From Paragordius varius (taxonomy: Eukaryota; Nematomorpha): 64,000 bases of DNA. Each line of letters begins with the position of its first letter. Position 1 is the stretch's first letter. Where the stretch lies: NCBI GenBank assembly GCA_964247055.1, contig OZ176056.1, positions 62,001 through 126,000 on the forward strand. Direction: 5' to 3'. Shown one piece after another: positions 18,765 through 31,900 of the stretch. The notes below the pieces were generated by a model, which had not been told where the DNA came from, ran no database searches, and saw only the letters and a list, made by a program, of their open reading frames with translations. The position numbers and the translations under genes were made by a program.

Positions 18765-21531
18765 GGCTACCTAAAATCCAAATTTGATCAGGTGATGTCA
18801 CCATAATTTTTTTTGGGTAGCCCTATGGTAGTTCCATCATCACCCCAAATATTGTCGAGATCGGAGTATAAATGTAATTTTTTTGAATTTTTTAAATATT
18901 TAAAAAATTTATTTAATACGATTTTAAAAATAAAAATGGCTACCTAAAATCCAAATTTGATCAGGTGATGTCACCATAATTTTTTTTGGGTAGCCCTATG
19001 GTAGTTCCATTATCACCCCAAATATTTTCGAGATCGGAGTATAAATGTAATTTTTATGAATTTTTTAAATATTTAAAAAATTTATTTTATACGATTTTAA
19101 AAATAAAAATGGCTACCTAAAATCCAAATTTGATCAGGTGATGTCGCCATAATTTTTTTTGGGTAGCCCTATGGTAGTTCCATCATCACCCCAAATACTT
19201 TGGGGATCGGACTATAAATGTAATTTTTATGAATTTTTTAAATATTTAAAAAATTTATTTTATACGATTTTAAAAATAAAAATGGCTACCTAAAATCCAA
19301 ATATGATCAGGTGATGTCACCATTATTTTTTTTGGGTAGCCCTATGGTAGTTCCATCATCACCCCAAATATTTTGGGGATCGGACTATAAATGTAATTTT
19401 TATGAATTTTTTAAATATTTAAAAAATTTATTTTATACGATTTTAAAAATAAAAATGGCTACCTAAAATCCAAATTTGATCAGGTGATGTCACCATAATT
19501 TTTTTTGGGTAGCCCTATGGTAGTTCCATCATCACCCCAAATATTTTCGAGATCGGAGTATAAATGTAATTTTTATGAATTTTTTAAATATTTAAAAAAT
19601 TTATTTTATACGATTTTAAATATAAAAATGGCTACCTAAAATCCAAATTTGATCAGGCGATGTCACCATAATTTTTTTTGGGTAGCCCTATGGTAGTTCC
19701 ATCATCACCCCAAATATTTTCGAGATCGGAGTATAAATGTAATTTTTATGAATTTTTTAAATATTTAAAAAATTTATTTTATACGATTTTAAAAATAAAA
19801 ATGGCTACCTAAAATCCAAATTTGATCAGGTGATGTCACTATAATTTTTTTTGGGTAGCCCTATGGATGTTCCATCATCATCCCAAATATTTTGGGGATC
19901 GGACTATAAATGTAATTTTTATGAATTTTTTAAATATTTAAAAAATTTATTTTATACGATTTTAAAAATAAAAATGGCTACCTAAAATCCAAATTTGATC
20001 AGGTGATGTCACCATAATTTTTTTTGGGTAGCCCTATGGTAGTTCCATCATCATCCCAAATATTTTCGAGATCGTAGTATAAATGTATTTTTTATGAATT
20101 TTTTAAATATTTAAAAAATTTATTTAATACGATTTTAAAAATAAAAATGGCTACCTAAAATCCAAATTTGATCAGGTGATGTCGCCATAATTTTTTTTGC
20201 GTAGCCCTATGGTAGTTCTATCATCACCCCAAATATTTTAAGGATCGGACTATAAATGTAATTTTTATGATTTTTTTAAATATTTAAAAAATTTATTTTA
20301 TACGATTTTAAAAATAAAAATGGCTACCTAAAATCCAAATTTGATCAGGTGATGTCACCATAATTTTTTTTGGGTAGCCCTATGGTAGTTCCATCATCAC
20401 CCCAAATATTTTCGAGATCGGAGTATAAATGTAATTTTTATGAATTTTTTAAATATTGAAAAAATTTATTTTATACGATTTTAAAAATAAAAATGGCTAC
20501 CTAAAATCCAAATTTGATCAGGTGATGTCACCATAATTTTTTTTGGGTAGCCCTATGGTAGTTCCATCATCATCCCAAATATTTTCGAGATCGGAGTATA
20601 AATGTAATTTTTATGAATTTTTTAAATATTTAAAAAATTTATTTTATACGATTTTAAAAATAAAAATGGCTACCTAAAATCCAAATTTGATCAGGTGATG
20701 TCACTATAATTTTTTTTGGGTAGCCCTATGGTAGTTCCATCATCACCCCAAATATTTTCGGGATCGGACTATAAATGTAATTTTTATGAATTTTTTAAAT
20801 ATTTAAAAAATTTGTTTTATACGATTTTAAAAATAAAAATGGCTACCTAAAATCCAAATTTGATCAGGTGATGTCACCATAATTTTTTTTGGGTAGCCCT
20901 ATGGTAGTTCCATTATCACCCCAAATATTTTCGAGATCGGAGTATAAATGTAATTTTTATGAATTTTTTAAATATTTAAAAAATTTATTTTATACGATTT
21001 TAAAAATAAAAATGGCTACCTAAAATCCAAATTTGATCAGGTGATGTCGCCATAATTTTTTTTGGGTAGCCCTATGGTAGTTCCATCATCACCCCAAATA
21101 TTTTGGGGATCGGACTATAAATGTAATTTTTATGAATTTTTTAAATATTTAAAAAATTTATTTTATACGATTTTAAAAATAAAAATGGCTACCTAAAATC
21201 CAAATTTGATCAGGTGATGTCACCATGATTTTTTTTGGGTAGCCCTATGGTAGTTCCATCATCACCCCAAATATTTTCGAGATCGGAGTATAAATGTAAT
21301 TTTTATGAATTTTTTAAATATTTAAAAAATTTATTTTATACGATTTTAAAAATAAAAATGGCTACCTAAAATCCAAATTTGATCAGGCGATGTCACCATA
21401 ATTTTTTTGGGTAGCCCTATGGTAGTTCCATCATCACCCCAAATATTTTCGAGATCGGAGTATAAATGTAATTTTTATGAATTTTTTAAATATTTAAAAA
21501 ATTTATTTTATACGATTTTAAAAATAAAAAT
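18765..21531. repeat. 16-monomer HOR related to the left block (2767 bp)
   Basis: Types: G N C D A L E F; H I J K N P A L. The run C D A (L) E F H I J K matches the order in 56-2831, and K N P A L matches 3015-3878, so this unit joins the two left-block arrangements. It uses a 173-bp G without the 10-bp duplication. Its counterpart is 44349-47460, which holds two extra monomers. Confidence 0.85.
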
Positions 21532-21887
21532 GGCTACCTAAAATCCAAATTTGATCAGGTGATGTCACCATAATTTTTTTTGGGTAGCCCTATGGTAGTT
21601 CCATCATCACCCCAAATATTGTCGAGATCGGAGTATAAATGTAATTTTTTTGAATTTTTTTGAATTTTTTAAATATTTAAAAAATTTATTTAATACGATT
21701 TTAAAAATAAAAATGGCTACCTAAAATCCAAATTTGATCAGGTGATGTCACCATAATTTTTTTTGGGTAGCCCTATGGTAGTTCCATTATCACCCCAAAT
21801 ATTTTCGAGATCGGAGTATAAATGTAATTTTTATGAATTTTTTAAATATTTAAAAAATTTATTTTATACGATTTTAAAAATAAAAAT

Positions 21888-22060
21888 GGCTACCTAAAAT
21901 CCAAATTTGATCAGGTGATGTCGCCATAATTTTTTTTGGGTAGCCCTATGGTAGTTCCATCATCAAACCAAATATTTTGGGGATCGGACTATAAATGTAA
22001 TTTTTATGAATTTTTTAAATATTTAAAAAATTTATTTTATACGATTTTAAAAATAAAAAT
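21888..22060. repeat. Type S monomer, exemplar
   Basis: S has TCGCC, CATCAAACCAAAT (CCCC changed to AACC) and TTTTGGGGATCGGAC. It is always followed by T except at 53688, where N intervenes. A TAGTCC sub-variant marks the 21-mer HOR copies (25689 and equivalents). Others are at 47817, 54034, 55590 and 61088. Confidence 0.95.
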
Positions 22061-22233
22061 GGCTACCTAAAATCCAAATTTGATCAGGTGATGTCACCAT
22101 ATTTTTTTTTGGGTAGCCCTATGGTAGTTCCATCATCACCCCAAATATTTTCGAGATCGGAGTATAAATGTAATTTTTATGAATTTTTTAAATATTTAAA
22201 AAATTTATTTTATACGATTTTAAAAATAAAAAT
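22061..22233. repeat. Type T monomer, exemplar
   Basis: T has CACCATATTTTTTTTT instead of CACCATAATTTTTTTT and otherwise the A haplotype. In the 21-mer HOR it additionally has TAGCTC and GGCTACCAAAAATCC (25862 and equivalents). At 51271-51616 two T monomers stand in tandem. Confidence 0.9.
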
Positions 22234-22405
22234 GGCTACCTAAAATCCAAATTTGATCAGGTGATGTCACTATAATTTTTTTGGGTAGCCCTATGGTAGT
22301 TCCATCATTACCCCAAATATTTTGGGGATCGGACTATAAATGTAATTTTTATGAATTTTTAAAATATTTAAAAAATTTATTTTATACGATTTTAAAAATA
22401 AAAAT

Positions 22406-22578
22406 GGCTACCTAAAATCCAAATTTGATCAGGTGATGTGACCATAATTTTTTTTGGGTAGCCCTATGGTAGTTCCATCATCACCCCAAATATTTTCGAG
22501 ATCGGAGTATAAATGTAATTTTTATGAATTTTTTAAATATTTAAAAAATTTATTTTATACGATTTTAAAAATAAAAAT
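22406..22578. repeat. Type U monomer, exemplar
   Basis: U has GATGTGACC in place of GATGTCACC, a C-to-G change in the right dyad arm, and otherwise matches A. It follows Q at 22406, 48335, 56281, 58176 and 63507. The last two share GGTACTTCC, linking them as HOR counterparts 5331 bp apart. Confidence 0.9.
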
Positions 22579-23096
22579 GGCTACCTAAAATCCAAATTTG
22601 ATCAGGCGATGTCACCATAATTTTTTTTGGGTAGCCCTATGGTAGTTCCATCATCACCCCAAATATTTTCGAGATCGGAGTATAAATGTAATTTTTATGA
22701 ATTTTTTAAATATTTAAAAAATTTATTTTATACGATTTTAAAAATAAAAATGGCTACCTAAAATCCAAATTTGATCAGGTGATGTCACTATAATTTTTTT
22801 GGGTAGCCCTATGGTAGTTCCATCATTACCCCAAATATTTTGGGGATCGGACTATAAATGTAATTTTTATGAATTTTTAAAATATTTAAAAAATTTATTT
22901 TATACGATTTTTAAAATAAAAATGGCTACCTAAAATCCAAATTTGATCAGGTGATGTCACCATAATTTTTTTTGGGTAGCCCTATGGTAGTTTTATTATC
23001 ACCCCAAATATTTTCGAGATCGGAGTATAAATGTAATTTTTATGAATTTTTTAAATATTTAAAAAATTTATTTTATACGATTTTAAAAATAAAAAT
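22579..23096. repeat. Three monomers missing from copy 2 (518 bp)
   Basis: L Q V lie here between U (22406) and W (23097). In the other copy U (48335) is followed directly by W (48508). The offset between copies falls from 25929 to 25411, exactly these three monomers. Without an outgroup I cannot say whether copy 1 gained or copy 2 lost them. Confidence 0.9.
22924..23096. repeat. Type V monomer (AGTTTTATTATC)
   Basis: V has TAGTTTTATTATCACC where N has TAGTTCCATTATCACC, and otherwise the A haplotype. It is the only clear copy and lies in the three-monomer stretch (22579-23096) that is absent from the second copy of the 15-kb segment. Confidence 0.8.
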
Positions 23097-23269
23097 GGCT
23101 ACCTAAAATCCAAATTTGATCAGGTGATGTCGCCATAATTTTTTTTGGGTAGCCCTATGGTAGTTCCATCATCACCTCAAATATTGTCGAGATCGGAGTA
23201 TAAATGTATTTTTTATGAATTTTTTAAATATTTAAAAAATTTATTTAATACGATTTTAAAAATAAAAAC
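23097..23269. repeat. Type W monomer, exemplar
   Basis: W has TCGCC, CATCACCTCAAAT and TTGTCGAGATCGGAG. This copy and 48508 have GTATTTTTTATG and TTATTTAATACG; copies at 57318, 59358 and 62643 have the canonical tail. Copies are followed by H (left ones) or P (right ones). Confidence 0.9.
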
Positions 23270-24480
23270 GGCTACCTAAAATCCAAATTTGATCAGGTGA
23301 TGTCGCCATAATTTTTTTTGCGTAGCCCTATGGTAGTTCTATCATCACCCCAAATATTTTAAGGATCGGACTATAAATGTAATTTTTATGATTTTTTTAA
23401 ATATTTAAAAAATTTATTTTATACGATTTTAAAAATAAAAATGGCTACCTAAAATCCAAATTTGATCAGGTGATGTCACCATAATTTTTTTTGGGTAGCC
23501 CTATGGTAGTTCCATCATCACCCCAAATATTTTCGAGATCGGAGTATAAATGTAATTTTTATGAATTTTTTAAATATTTAAAAAATTTATTTTATACGAT
23601 TTTAAAAATAAAAATGGCTACCTAAAATCCAAATTTGATCAGGTGATGTCACCATAATTTTTTTTGGGTAGCCCTATGGTAGTTCCATCATCATCCCAAA
23701 TATTTTCGAGATCGGAGTATAAATGTAATTTTTATGAATTTTTTAAATATTTAAAAAATTTATTTTATACGATTTTAAAAATAAAAATGGCTACCTAAAA
23801 TCCAAATTTGATCAGGTGATGTCACTATAATTTTTTTTGGGTAGCCCTATGGTAGTTCCATCATCACCCCAAATATTTTCGGGATCGGACTATAAATGTA
23901 ATTTTTATGAATTTTTTAAATATTTAAAAAATTTGTTTTATACGATTTTAAAAATAAAAATGGCTACCTAAAATCCAAATTTGATCAGGTGATGTCACCA
24001 TAATTTTTTTTGGGTAGCCCTATGGTAGTTCCATTATCACCCCAAATATTTTCGAGATCGGAGTATAAATGTAATTTTTATGAATTTTTTAAATATTTAA
24101 AAAATTTATTTTATACGATTTTAAAAATAAAAATGGCTACCTAAAATCCAAATTTGATCAGGTGATGTCGCCATAATTTTTTTTGGGTAGCCTTATGGTA
24201 GTTCCATCATCACCCCAAATATTTTGGGGATCGGACTATAAATGTAATTTTTATGAATTTTTTAAATATTTAAAAAATTTATTTTATACGATTTTAAAAA
24301 TAAAAATGGCTACCTAAAATCCAAATTTGATCAGGTGATGTCACCATAATTTTTTTTGGGTAGCCCTATGGTAGTTCCATCATCACCCCAAATATTTTCG
24401 AGATCGGAGTATAAATGTAATTTTTATGAATTTTTTAAATATTTAAAAAATTTATTTTATACGATTTTAAAAATAAAAAT

Positions 24481-24651
24481 GGCTACCTAAAATCCAAATT
24501 TGATCAGGCGATGTCATAAAATTTTTTTGGGTAGCCCTATGGTAGTTCCATCATCACCCCAAATATTTTCGAGATCGGAGTATAAATGTAATTTTTATGA
24601 ATTTTTTAAATATTTAAAAAATTTATTTTATACGATTTTAAAAATAAAAAT
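24481..24651. repeat. 171-bp L monomer with altered dyad (GTCATAAAATTT)
   Basis: This L monomer has GGCGATGTCATAAAATTT where others have GGCGATGTCACCATAATTT, so the right arm of the GGCGA dyad is destroyed. Its counterpart at 49892 is normal, so the change is private to copy 1. Confidence 0.85.
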
Positions 24652-25343
24652 GGCTACCTAAAATCCAAATTTGATCAGGTGATGTCACCATAATTTTTTT
24701 TGGGTAGCCCTATGGTAGTTCCATCATCACCCCAAATATTGTCGAGATCGGAGTATAAATGTAATTTTTTTGAATTTTTTAAATATTTAAAAAATTTATT
24801 TAATACGATTTTAAAAATAAAAATGGCTACCTAAAATCCAAATTTGATCAGGTGATGTCACCATAATTTTTTTTGGGTAGCCCTATGGTAGTTCCATTAT
24901 CACCCCAAATATTTTCGAGATCGGAGTATAAATGTAATTTTTATGAATTTTTTAAATATTTAAAAAATTTATTTTATACGATTTTAAAAATAAAAATGGC
25001 TACCTAAAATCCAAATTTGATCAGGTGATGTCACCATAATTTTTTTTGGGTAGCCCTATGGTAGTTCCATCATCACCCCAAATATTTTCGAGATCGGAGT
25101 ATAAATGTAATTTTTATGAATTTTTTAAATATTTAAAAAATTTATTTTATACGATTTTAAAAATAAAAATGGCTACCTAAAATCCAAATTTGATCAGGCG
25201 ATGTCACCATAATTTTTTTTGGGTAGCCCTATGGTAGTTCCATCATCACCCCAAATATTTTCGAGATCGGACTATAAATGTAATTTTTATGAATTTTTTA
25301 AATATTTAAAAAATTTATTTTATACGATTTTAAAAATAAAAAT
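24652..25343. repeat. G N A L linker before the 21-mer series
   Basis: Four monomers, G N A L, the L being T8 with CGAG and GAC. The same four-monomer set forms the tail of the first 21-mer HOR (28280-28971) and occurs at 50064-50755, each time directly before an X monomer. Confidence 0.85.
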
Positions 25344-25515
25344 GGCTACCTAAAATGCATATTTGATCAGGTGATGTCACTATAATTTTTTTGGGTAGCC
25401 CTATGGTAGTTCCATCATTACCCCAAATATTTTGGGGATCGGACTATAAATGTAATTTTTATGAATTTTTAAAATATTTAAAAAATTTATTTTATACGAT
25501 TTTTAAAATAAAAAT
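25344..25515. repeat. Type X monomer, exemplar and HOR landmark
   Basis: X is a Q-type monomer with AAAATGCATATTTGATC near its start. It recurs at 28972 and 32601, which defines the 21-monomer period (3628 and 3629 bp). The counterpart at 50756 reads AAAATTATTTGATC and is 3 bp shorter. Confidence 0.95.
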
Positions 25516-26551
25516 GGCTACCTAAAATCCAAATTTGATCAGGTGATGTCACCATAATTTTTTTTGGGTAGCCCTATGGTAGTTCCATCATCACCCCAAA
25601 TATTTTCGAGATCGGAGTATAAATGTAATTTTTATGAATTTTTTAAATATTTAAAAAATTTATTTTATACGATTTTAAAAATAAAAATGGCTACCTAAAA
25701 TCCAAATTTGATCAGGTGATGTCGCCATAATTTTTTTTGGGTAGTCCTATGGTAGTTCCATCATCAAACCAAATATTTTGGGGATCGGACTATAAATGTA
25801 ATTTTTATGAATTTTTTAAATATTTAAAAAATTTATTTTATACGATTTTAAAAATAAAAATGGCTACCAAAAATCCAAATTTGATCAGGTGATGTCACCA
25901 TATTTTTTTTGGGTAGCTCTATGGTAGTTCCATCATCACCCCAAATATTTTCGAGATCGGAGTATAAATGTAATTTTTATGAATTTTTTAAATATTTAAA
26001 AAATTTATTTTATACGATTTTAAAAATAAAAATGGCTACCTAAAATCCAAATTTGATCAGGCGATGTCACCATAATTTTTTTGGGTAGCCCTATGGTAGG
26101 TCCATCATCACCCCAAATATTTTCGAGATCGGAGTATAAATGTAATTTTTATGAATTTTTTAAATATTTAAAAAATTTATTTTATACGATTTTAAAAATA
26201 AAAATGGCTACCTAAAATCCAAATTTGATCAGGTGATGTCACCATAATTTTTTTTGGGTAGCCCTATGGTAGTTCCATCATCACCCCAAATATTGTCGAG
26301 ATCGGAGTATAAATGTAATTTTTTTGAATTTTTTAAATATTTAAAAAATTTATTTAATACGATTTTAAAAATAAAAATGGCTACCTAAAATCCAAATTTG
26401 ATCAGGTGATGTCACCATAATTTTTTTTGGGTAGCCCTATGGTAGTTCCATTATCACCCCAAATATTTTCGAGATCGGAGTATAAATGTAATTTTTATGA
26501 ATTTTTTAAATATTTAAAAAATTTATTTTATACGATTTTAAAAATAAAAAT

Positions 26552-26724
26552 GGCTACCTAAAATCCAAATTTGATCAGTTGATGTCGCCATAATTTTTTT
26601 TGGGTAGCCCTATGGTAGTTCCATCATCACCCCAAATATTTTGGGGATCGGACTATAAATGTAATTTTTATGAATTTTTTAAATATTTAAAAAATTTATT
26701 TTATACGATTTTAAAAATAAAAAT
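26552..26724. repeat. Type O monomer, exemplar
   Basis: O has GATCAGTTGATG instead of GATCAGGTGATG, together with TCGCC and GGGGATCGGAC. It occurs once per 21-mer HOR (26552, 30.2 kb, 33.8 kb, 37267) and at 51963, always between N and Gt. Confidence 0.95.
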
Positions 26725-26897
26725 GGCTACCTAAAATCCAAATTTGATCAGGTGATGTCACCATAATTTTTTTTGGGTTGCCCTATGGTAGTTCCATCAT
26801 CACCCCAAATATTGTCGAGATCGGAGTATAAATGTAATTTTTTTGAATTTTTTAAATATTTAAAAAATTTATTTTATACGATTTTAAAAATAAAAAT
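26725..26897. repeat. Type Gt monomer, exemplar
   Basis: This G-family monomer has GGGTTGCCC instead of GGGTAGCCC, TTGTCGAG, and TTATTTTATACG rather than TTATTTAATACG. It occurs once in each 21-mer HOR, and at 52136 and 60050. Confidence 0.9.
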
Positions 26898-27933
26898 GGC
26901 TACCTAAAATCCAAATTTGATCAGGTGATGTCACCATAATTTTTTTTGGGTAGCCCTATGGTAGTTCCATTATCACCCCAAATATTTTCGAGATCGGAGT
27001 ATAAATGTAATTTTTATGAATTTTTTAAATATTTAAAAAATTTATTTTATACGATTTTAAAAATAAAAATGGCTACCTAAAATCCAAATTTGATCAGGCG
27101 ATGTCACCATAATTTTTTTTGGGTAGCCCTATGGTAGTTCCATCATCACCCCAAATATTTTCGAGATCGGAGTATAAATGTAATTTTTATGAATTTTTTA
27201 AATATTTAAAAAATTTATTTTATACGATTTTAAAAATAAAAATGGCTACCTAAAATCCAAATTTGATCAGGTGATGTCACTATAATTTTTTTGGGTAGCC
27301 CTATGGTAGTTCCATCATTACCCCAAATATTTTGGGGATCGGACTATAAATGTAATTTTTATGAATTTTTAAAATATTTAAAAAATTTATTTTATACGAT
27401 TTTTAAAATAAAAATGGCTACCTAAAATCCAAATTTGATCAGGTGATGTCACCATAATTTTTTTTGGGTAGCCCTATGGTAGTTCCATCATCACCCCAAA
27501 TATTTTCGAGATCGGAGTATAAATGTAATTTTTATGAATTTTTTAAATATTTAAAAAATTTATTTTATACGATTTTAAAAATAAAAATGGCTACCTAAAA
27601 TCCAAATTTGATCAGGCGATGTCACCATAATTTTTTTTGGGTAGCCCTATGGTAGTTCCATCATCACGCCAAATATTTTCGAGATCGGAGTATAAATGTA
27701 ATTTTTATGAATTTTTTAAATATTTAAAAAATTTATTTTATACGATTTTAAAAATAAAAATGGCTACCTAAAATCCAAATTTGATCAGGCGATGTCACCA
27801 TAATTTTTTTGGGTAGCCCTATGGTAGTTCCATCATCACCCCAAATATTTTCGAGATCGGAGTATAAATGTAATTTTTATGAATTTTTTAAATATTTAAA
27901 AAATTTATTTTATACGATTTTAAAAATAAAAAT

Positions 27934-28106
27934 GGCTACCTAAAATCCAAATTTGATCAGGTGATGTCACCATAATTTTTTTTGGGTAGCCCTATGGTAG
28001 TTCCATCATCACCCCAAATATTGTCGAGATCGGAGTATAAATGTGATTTTTTTGAATTTTTTAAATATTTAAAAAATTTATTTAATACGATTTTAAAAAT
28101 AAAAAT
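27934..28106. repeat. Type Gg monomer, exemplar
   Basis: This G-family monomer has AATGTGATTTTTTTGAA instead of AATGTAATTTTTTTGAA. Copies are at 31563, 35.2 kb, 38476, 53342, 54898 and 60396. It is followed by N each time and serves as the marker that anchors the right-hand HORs. Confidence 0.95.
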
Positions 28107-28971
28107 GGCTACCTAAAATCCAAATTTGATCAGGTGATGTCACCATAATTTTTTTTGGGTAGCCCTATGGTAGTTCCATTATCACCCCAAATATTTTCGA
28201 GATCGGAGTATAAATGTAATTTTTATGAATTTTTTAAATATTTAAAAAATTTATTTTATACGATTTTAAAAATAAAAATGGCTACCTAAAATCCAAATTT
28301 GATCAGGTGATGTCACCATAATTTTTTTTGGGTAGCCCTATGGTAGTTCCATCATCACCCCAAATATTGTCGAGATCGGAGTATAAATGTAATTTTTTTG
28401 AATTTTTTAAATATTTAAAAAATTTATTTAATACGATTTTAAAAATAAAAATGGCTACCTAAAATCCAAATTTGATCAGGTGATGTCACCATAATTTTTT
28501 TTGGGTAGCCCTATGGTAGTTCCATTATCACCCCAAATATTTTCGAGATCGGAGTATAAATGTAATTTTTATGAATTTTTTAAATATTTAAAAAATTTAT
28601 TTTATACGATTTTAAAAATAAAAATGGCTACCTAAAATCCAAATTTGATCAGGTGATGTCACCATAATTTTTTTTGGGTAGCCCTATGGTAGTTCCATCA
28701 TCACCCCAAATATTTTCGAGATCGGAGTATAAATGTAATTTTTATGAATTTTTTAAATATTTAAAAAATTTATTTTATACGATTTTAAAAATAAAAATGG
28801 CTACCTAAAATCCAAATTTGATCAGGCGATGTCACCATAATTTTTTTTGGGTAGCCCTATGGTAGTTCCATCATCACCCCAAATATTTTCGAGATCGGAC
28901 TATAAATGTAATTTTTATGAATTTTTTAAATATTTAAAAAATTTATTTTATACGATTTTAAAAATAAAAAT

Positions 28972-31900
28972 GGCTACCTAAAATGCATATTTGATCAGGT
29001 GATGTCACTATAATTTTTTTGGGTAGCCCTATGGTAGTTCCATCATTACCCCAAATATTTTGGGGATCGGACTATAAATGTAATTTTTATGAATTTTTAA
29101 AATATTTAAAAAATTTATTTTATACGATTTTTAAAATAAAAATGGCTACCTAAAATCCAAATTTGATCAGGTGATGTCACCATAATTTTTTTTGGGTAGC
29201 CCTATGGTAGTTCCATCATCACCCCAAATATTTTCGAGATCGGAGTATAAATGTAATTTTTATGAATTTTTTAAATATTTAAAAAATTTATTTTATACGA
29301 TTTTAAAAATAAAAATGGCTACCTAAAATCCAAATTTGATCAGGTGATGTCGCCATAATTTTTTTTGGGTAGTCCTATGGTAGTTCCATCATCAAACCAA
29401 ATATTTTGGGGATCGGACTATAAATGTAATTTTTATGAATTTTTTAAATATTTAAAAAATTTATTTTATACGATTTTAAAAATAAAAATGGCTACCAAAA
29501 ATCCAAATTTGATCAGGTGATGTCACCATATTTTTTTTTGGGTAGCTCTATGGTAGTTCCATCATCACCCCAAATATTTTCGAGATCGGAGTATAAATGT
29601 AATTTTTATGAATTTTTTAAATATTTAAAAAATTTATTTTATACGATTTTAAAAATAAAAATGGCTACCTAAAATCCAAATTTGATCAGGCGATGTCACC
29701 ATAATTTTTTTGGGTAGCCCTATGGTAGGTCCATCATCACCCCAAATATTTTCGAGATCGGAGTATAAATGTAATTTTTATGAATTTTTTAAATATTTAA
29801 AAAATTTATTTTATACGATTTTAAAAATAAAAATGGCTACCTAAAATCCAAATTTGATCAGGTGATGTCACCATAATTTTTTTTGGGTAGCCCTATGGTA
29901 GTTCCATCATCACCCCAAATATTGTCGAGATCGGAGTATAAATGTAATTTTTTTGAATTTTTTAAATATTTAAAAAATTTATTTAATACGATTTTAAAAA
30001 TAAAAATGGCTACCTAAAATCCAAATTTGATCAGGTGATGTCACCATAATTTTTTTTGGGTAGCCCTATGGTAGTTCCATTATCACCCCAAATATTTTCG
30101 AGATCGGAGTATAAATGTAATTTTTATGAATTTTTTAAATATTTAAAAAATTTATTTTATACGATTTTAAAAATAAAAATGGCTACCTAAAATCCAAATT
30201 TGATCAGTTGATGTCGCCATAATTTTTTTTGGGTAGCCCTATGGTAGTTCCATCATCACCCCAAATATTTTGGGGATCGGACTATAAATGTAATTTTTAT
30301 GAATTTTTTAAATATTTAAAAAATTTATTTTATACGATTTTAAAAATAAAAATGGCTACCTAAAATCCAAATTTGATCAGGTGATGTCACCATAATTTTT
30401 TTTGGGTTGCCCTATGGTAGTTCCATCATCACCCCAAATATTGTCGAGATCGGAGTATAAATGTAATTTTTTTGAATTTTTTAAATATTTAAAAAATTTA
30501 TTTTATACGATTTTAAAAATAAAAATGGCTACCTAAAATCCAAATTTGATCAGGTGATGTCACCATAATTTTTTTTGGGTAGCCCTATGGTAGTTCCATT
30601 ATCACCCCAAATATTTTCGAGATCGGAGTATAAATGTAATTTTTATGAATTTTTTAAATATTTAAAAAATTTATTTTATACGATTTTAAAAATAAAAATG
30701 GCTACCTAAAATCCAAATTTGATCAGGCGATGTCACCATAATTTTTTTTGGGTAGCCCTATGGTAGTTCCATCATCACCCCAAATATTTTCGAGATCGGA
30801 GTATAAATGTAATTTTTATGAATTTTTTAAATATTTAAAAAATTTATTTTATACGATTTTAAAAATAAAAATGGCTACCTAAAATCCAAATTTGATCAGG
30901 TGATGTCACTATAATTTTTTTGGGTAGCCCTATGGTAGTTCCATCATTACCCCAAATATTTTGGGGATCGGACTATAAATGTAATTTTTATGAATTTTTA
31001 AAATATTTAAAAAATTTATTTTATACGATTTTTAAAATAAAAATGGCTACCTAAAATCCAAATTTGATCAGGTGATGTCACCATAATTTTTTTTGGGTAG
31101 CCCTATGGTAGTTCCATCATCACCCCAAATATTTTCGAGATCGGAGTATAAATGTAATTTTTATGAATTTTTTAAATATTTAAAAAATTTATTTTATACG
31201 ATTTTAAAAATAAAAATGGCTACCTAAAATCCAAATTTGATCAGGCGATGTCACCATAATTTTTTTTGGGTAGCCCTATGGTAGTTCCATCATCACGCCA
31301 AATATTTTCGAGATCGGAGTATAAATGTAATTTTTATGAATTTTTTAAATATTTAAAAAATTTATTTTATACGATTTTAAAAATAAAAATGGCTACCTAA
31401 AATCCAAATTTGATCAGGCGATGTCACCATAATTTTTTTGGGTAGCCCTATGGTAGTTCCATCATCACCCCAAATATTTTCGAGATCGGAGTATAAATGT
31501 AATTTTTATGAATTTTTTAAATATTTAAAAAATTTATTTTATACGATTTTAAAAATAAAAATGGCTACCTAAAATCCAAATTTGATCAGGTGATGTCACC
31601 ATAATTTTTTTTGGGTAGCCCTATGGTAGTTCCATCATCACCCCAAATATTGTCGAGATCGGAGTATAAATGTGATTTTTTTGAATTTTTTAAATATTTA
31701 AAAAATTTATTTAATACGATTTTAAAAATAAAAATGGCTACCTAAAATCCAAATTTGATCAGGTGATGTCACCATAATTTTTTTTGGGTAGCCCTATGGT
31801 AGTTCCATTATCACCCCAAATATTTTCGAGATCGGAGTATAAATGTAATTTTTATGAATTTTTTAAATATTTAAAAAATTTATTTTATACGATTTTAAAA

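Larger units (their letters stand above)
21532..24651. repeat. 18-monomer HOR variant
   Basis: Types: G N S T Q U L Q V; W H A J K N P A L. It keeps the G N start and the J K N P A L end of the 16-mer, but the middle is replaced by S T Q U L Q V W, types typical of the right half of the window. The G is the 183-bp form. The L at 24481 is 171 bp with GTCATAAAATTT. Confidence 0.85.
13410..28279. repeat. 15-kb segment, copy 1 of 2 (86 monomers)
   Basis: This stretch aligns monomer by monomer with 38995-53687. The offset is 25585 bp at the left end, 25929 after a 2-monomer insertion in copy 2, and about 25410 after a 3-monomer deletion in copy 2. Shared rare marks include the 5-bp deletion monomer at 14102/39687, CATCAACCC at 14616/40200 with TTTTATTGAA, ATAATATTTTTT and the tandem 11-mers. 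Only scattered single-base differences separate the aligned monomers. Confidence 0.9.
25344..28971. repeat. 21-monomer HOR, unit 1 (3628 bp)
   Basis: Core of 17: X A S T L G N O; Gt N L Q A L L Gg N. Tail of 4: G N A L. Marks in the core: TGCATATTTGATC, TAGTCC with CATCAAACC, TACCAAAAATCC, TATGGTAGGTCC, CAGTTGATG, GGGTTGCC, CATCACGCC, TGTGATTTT. The unit is 1 bp shorter than unit 2 because its T monomer has one T fewer. Confidence 0.95.
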
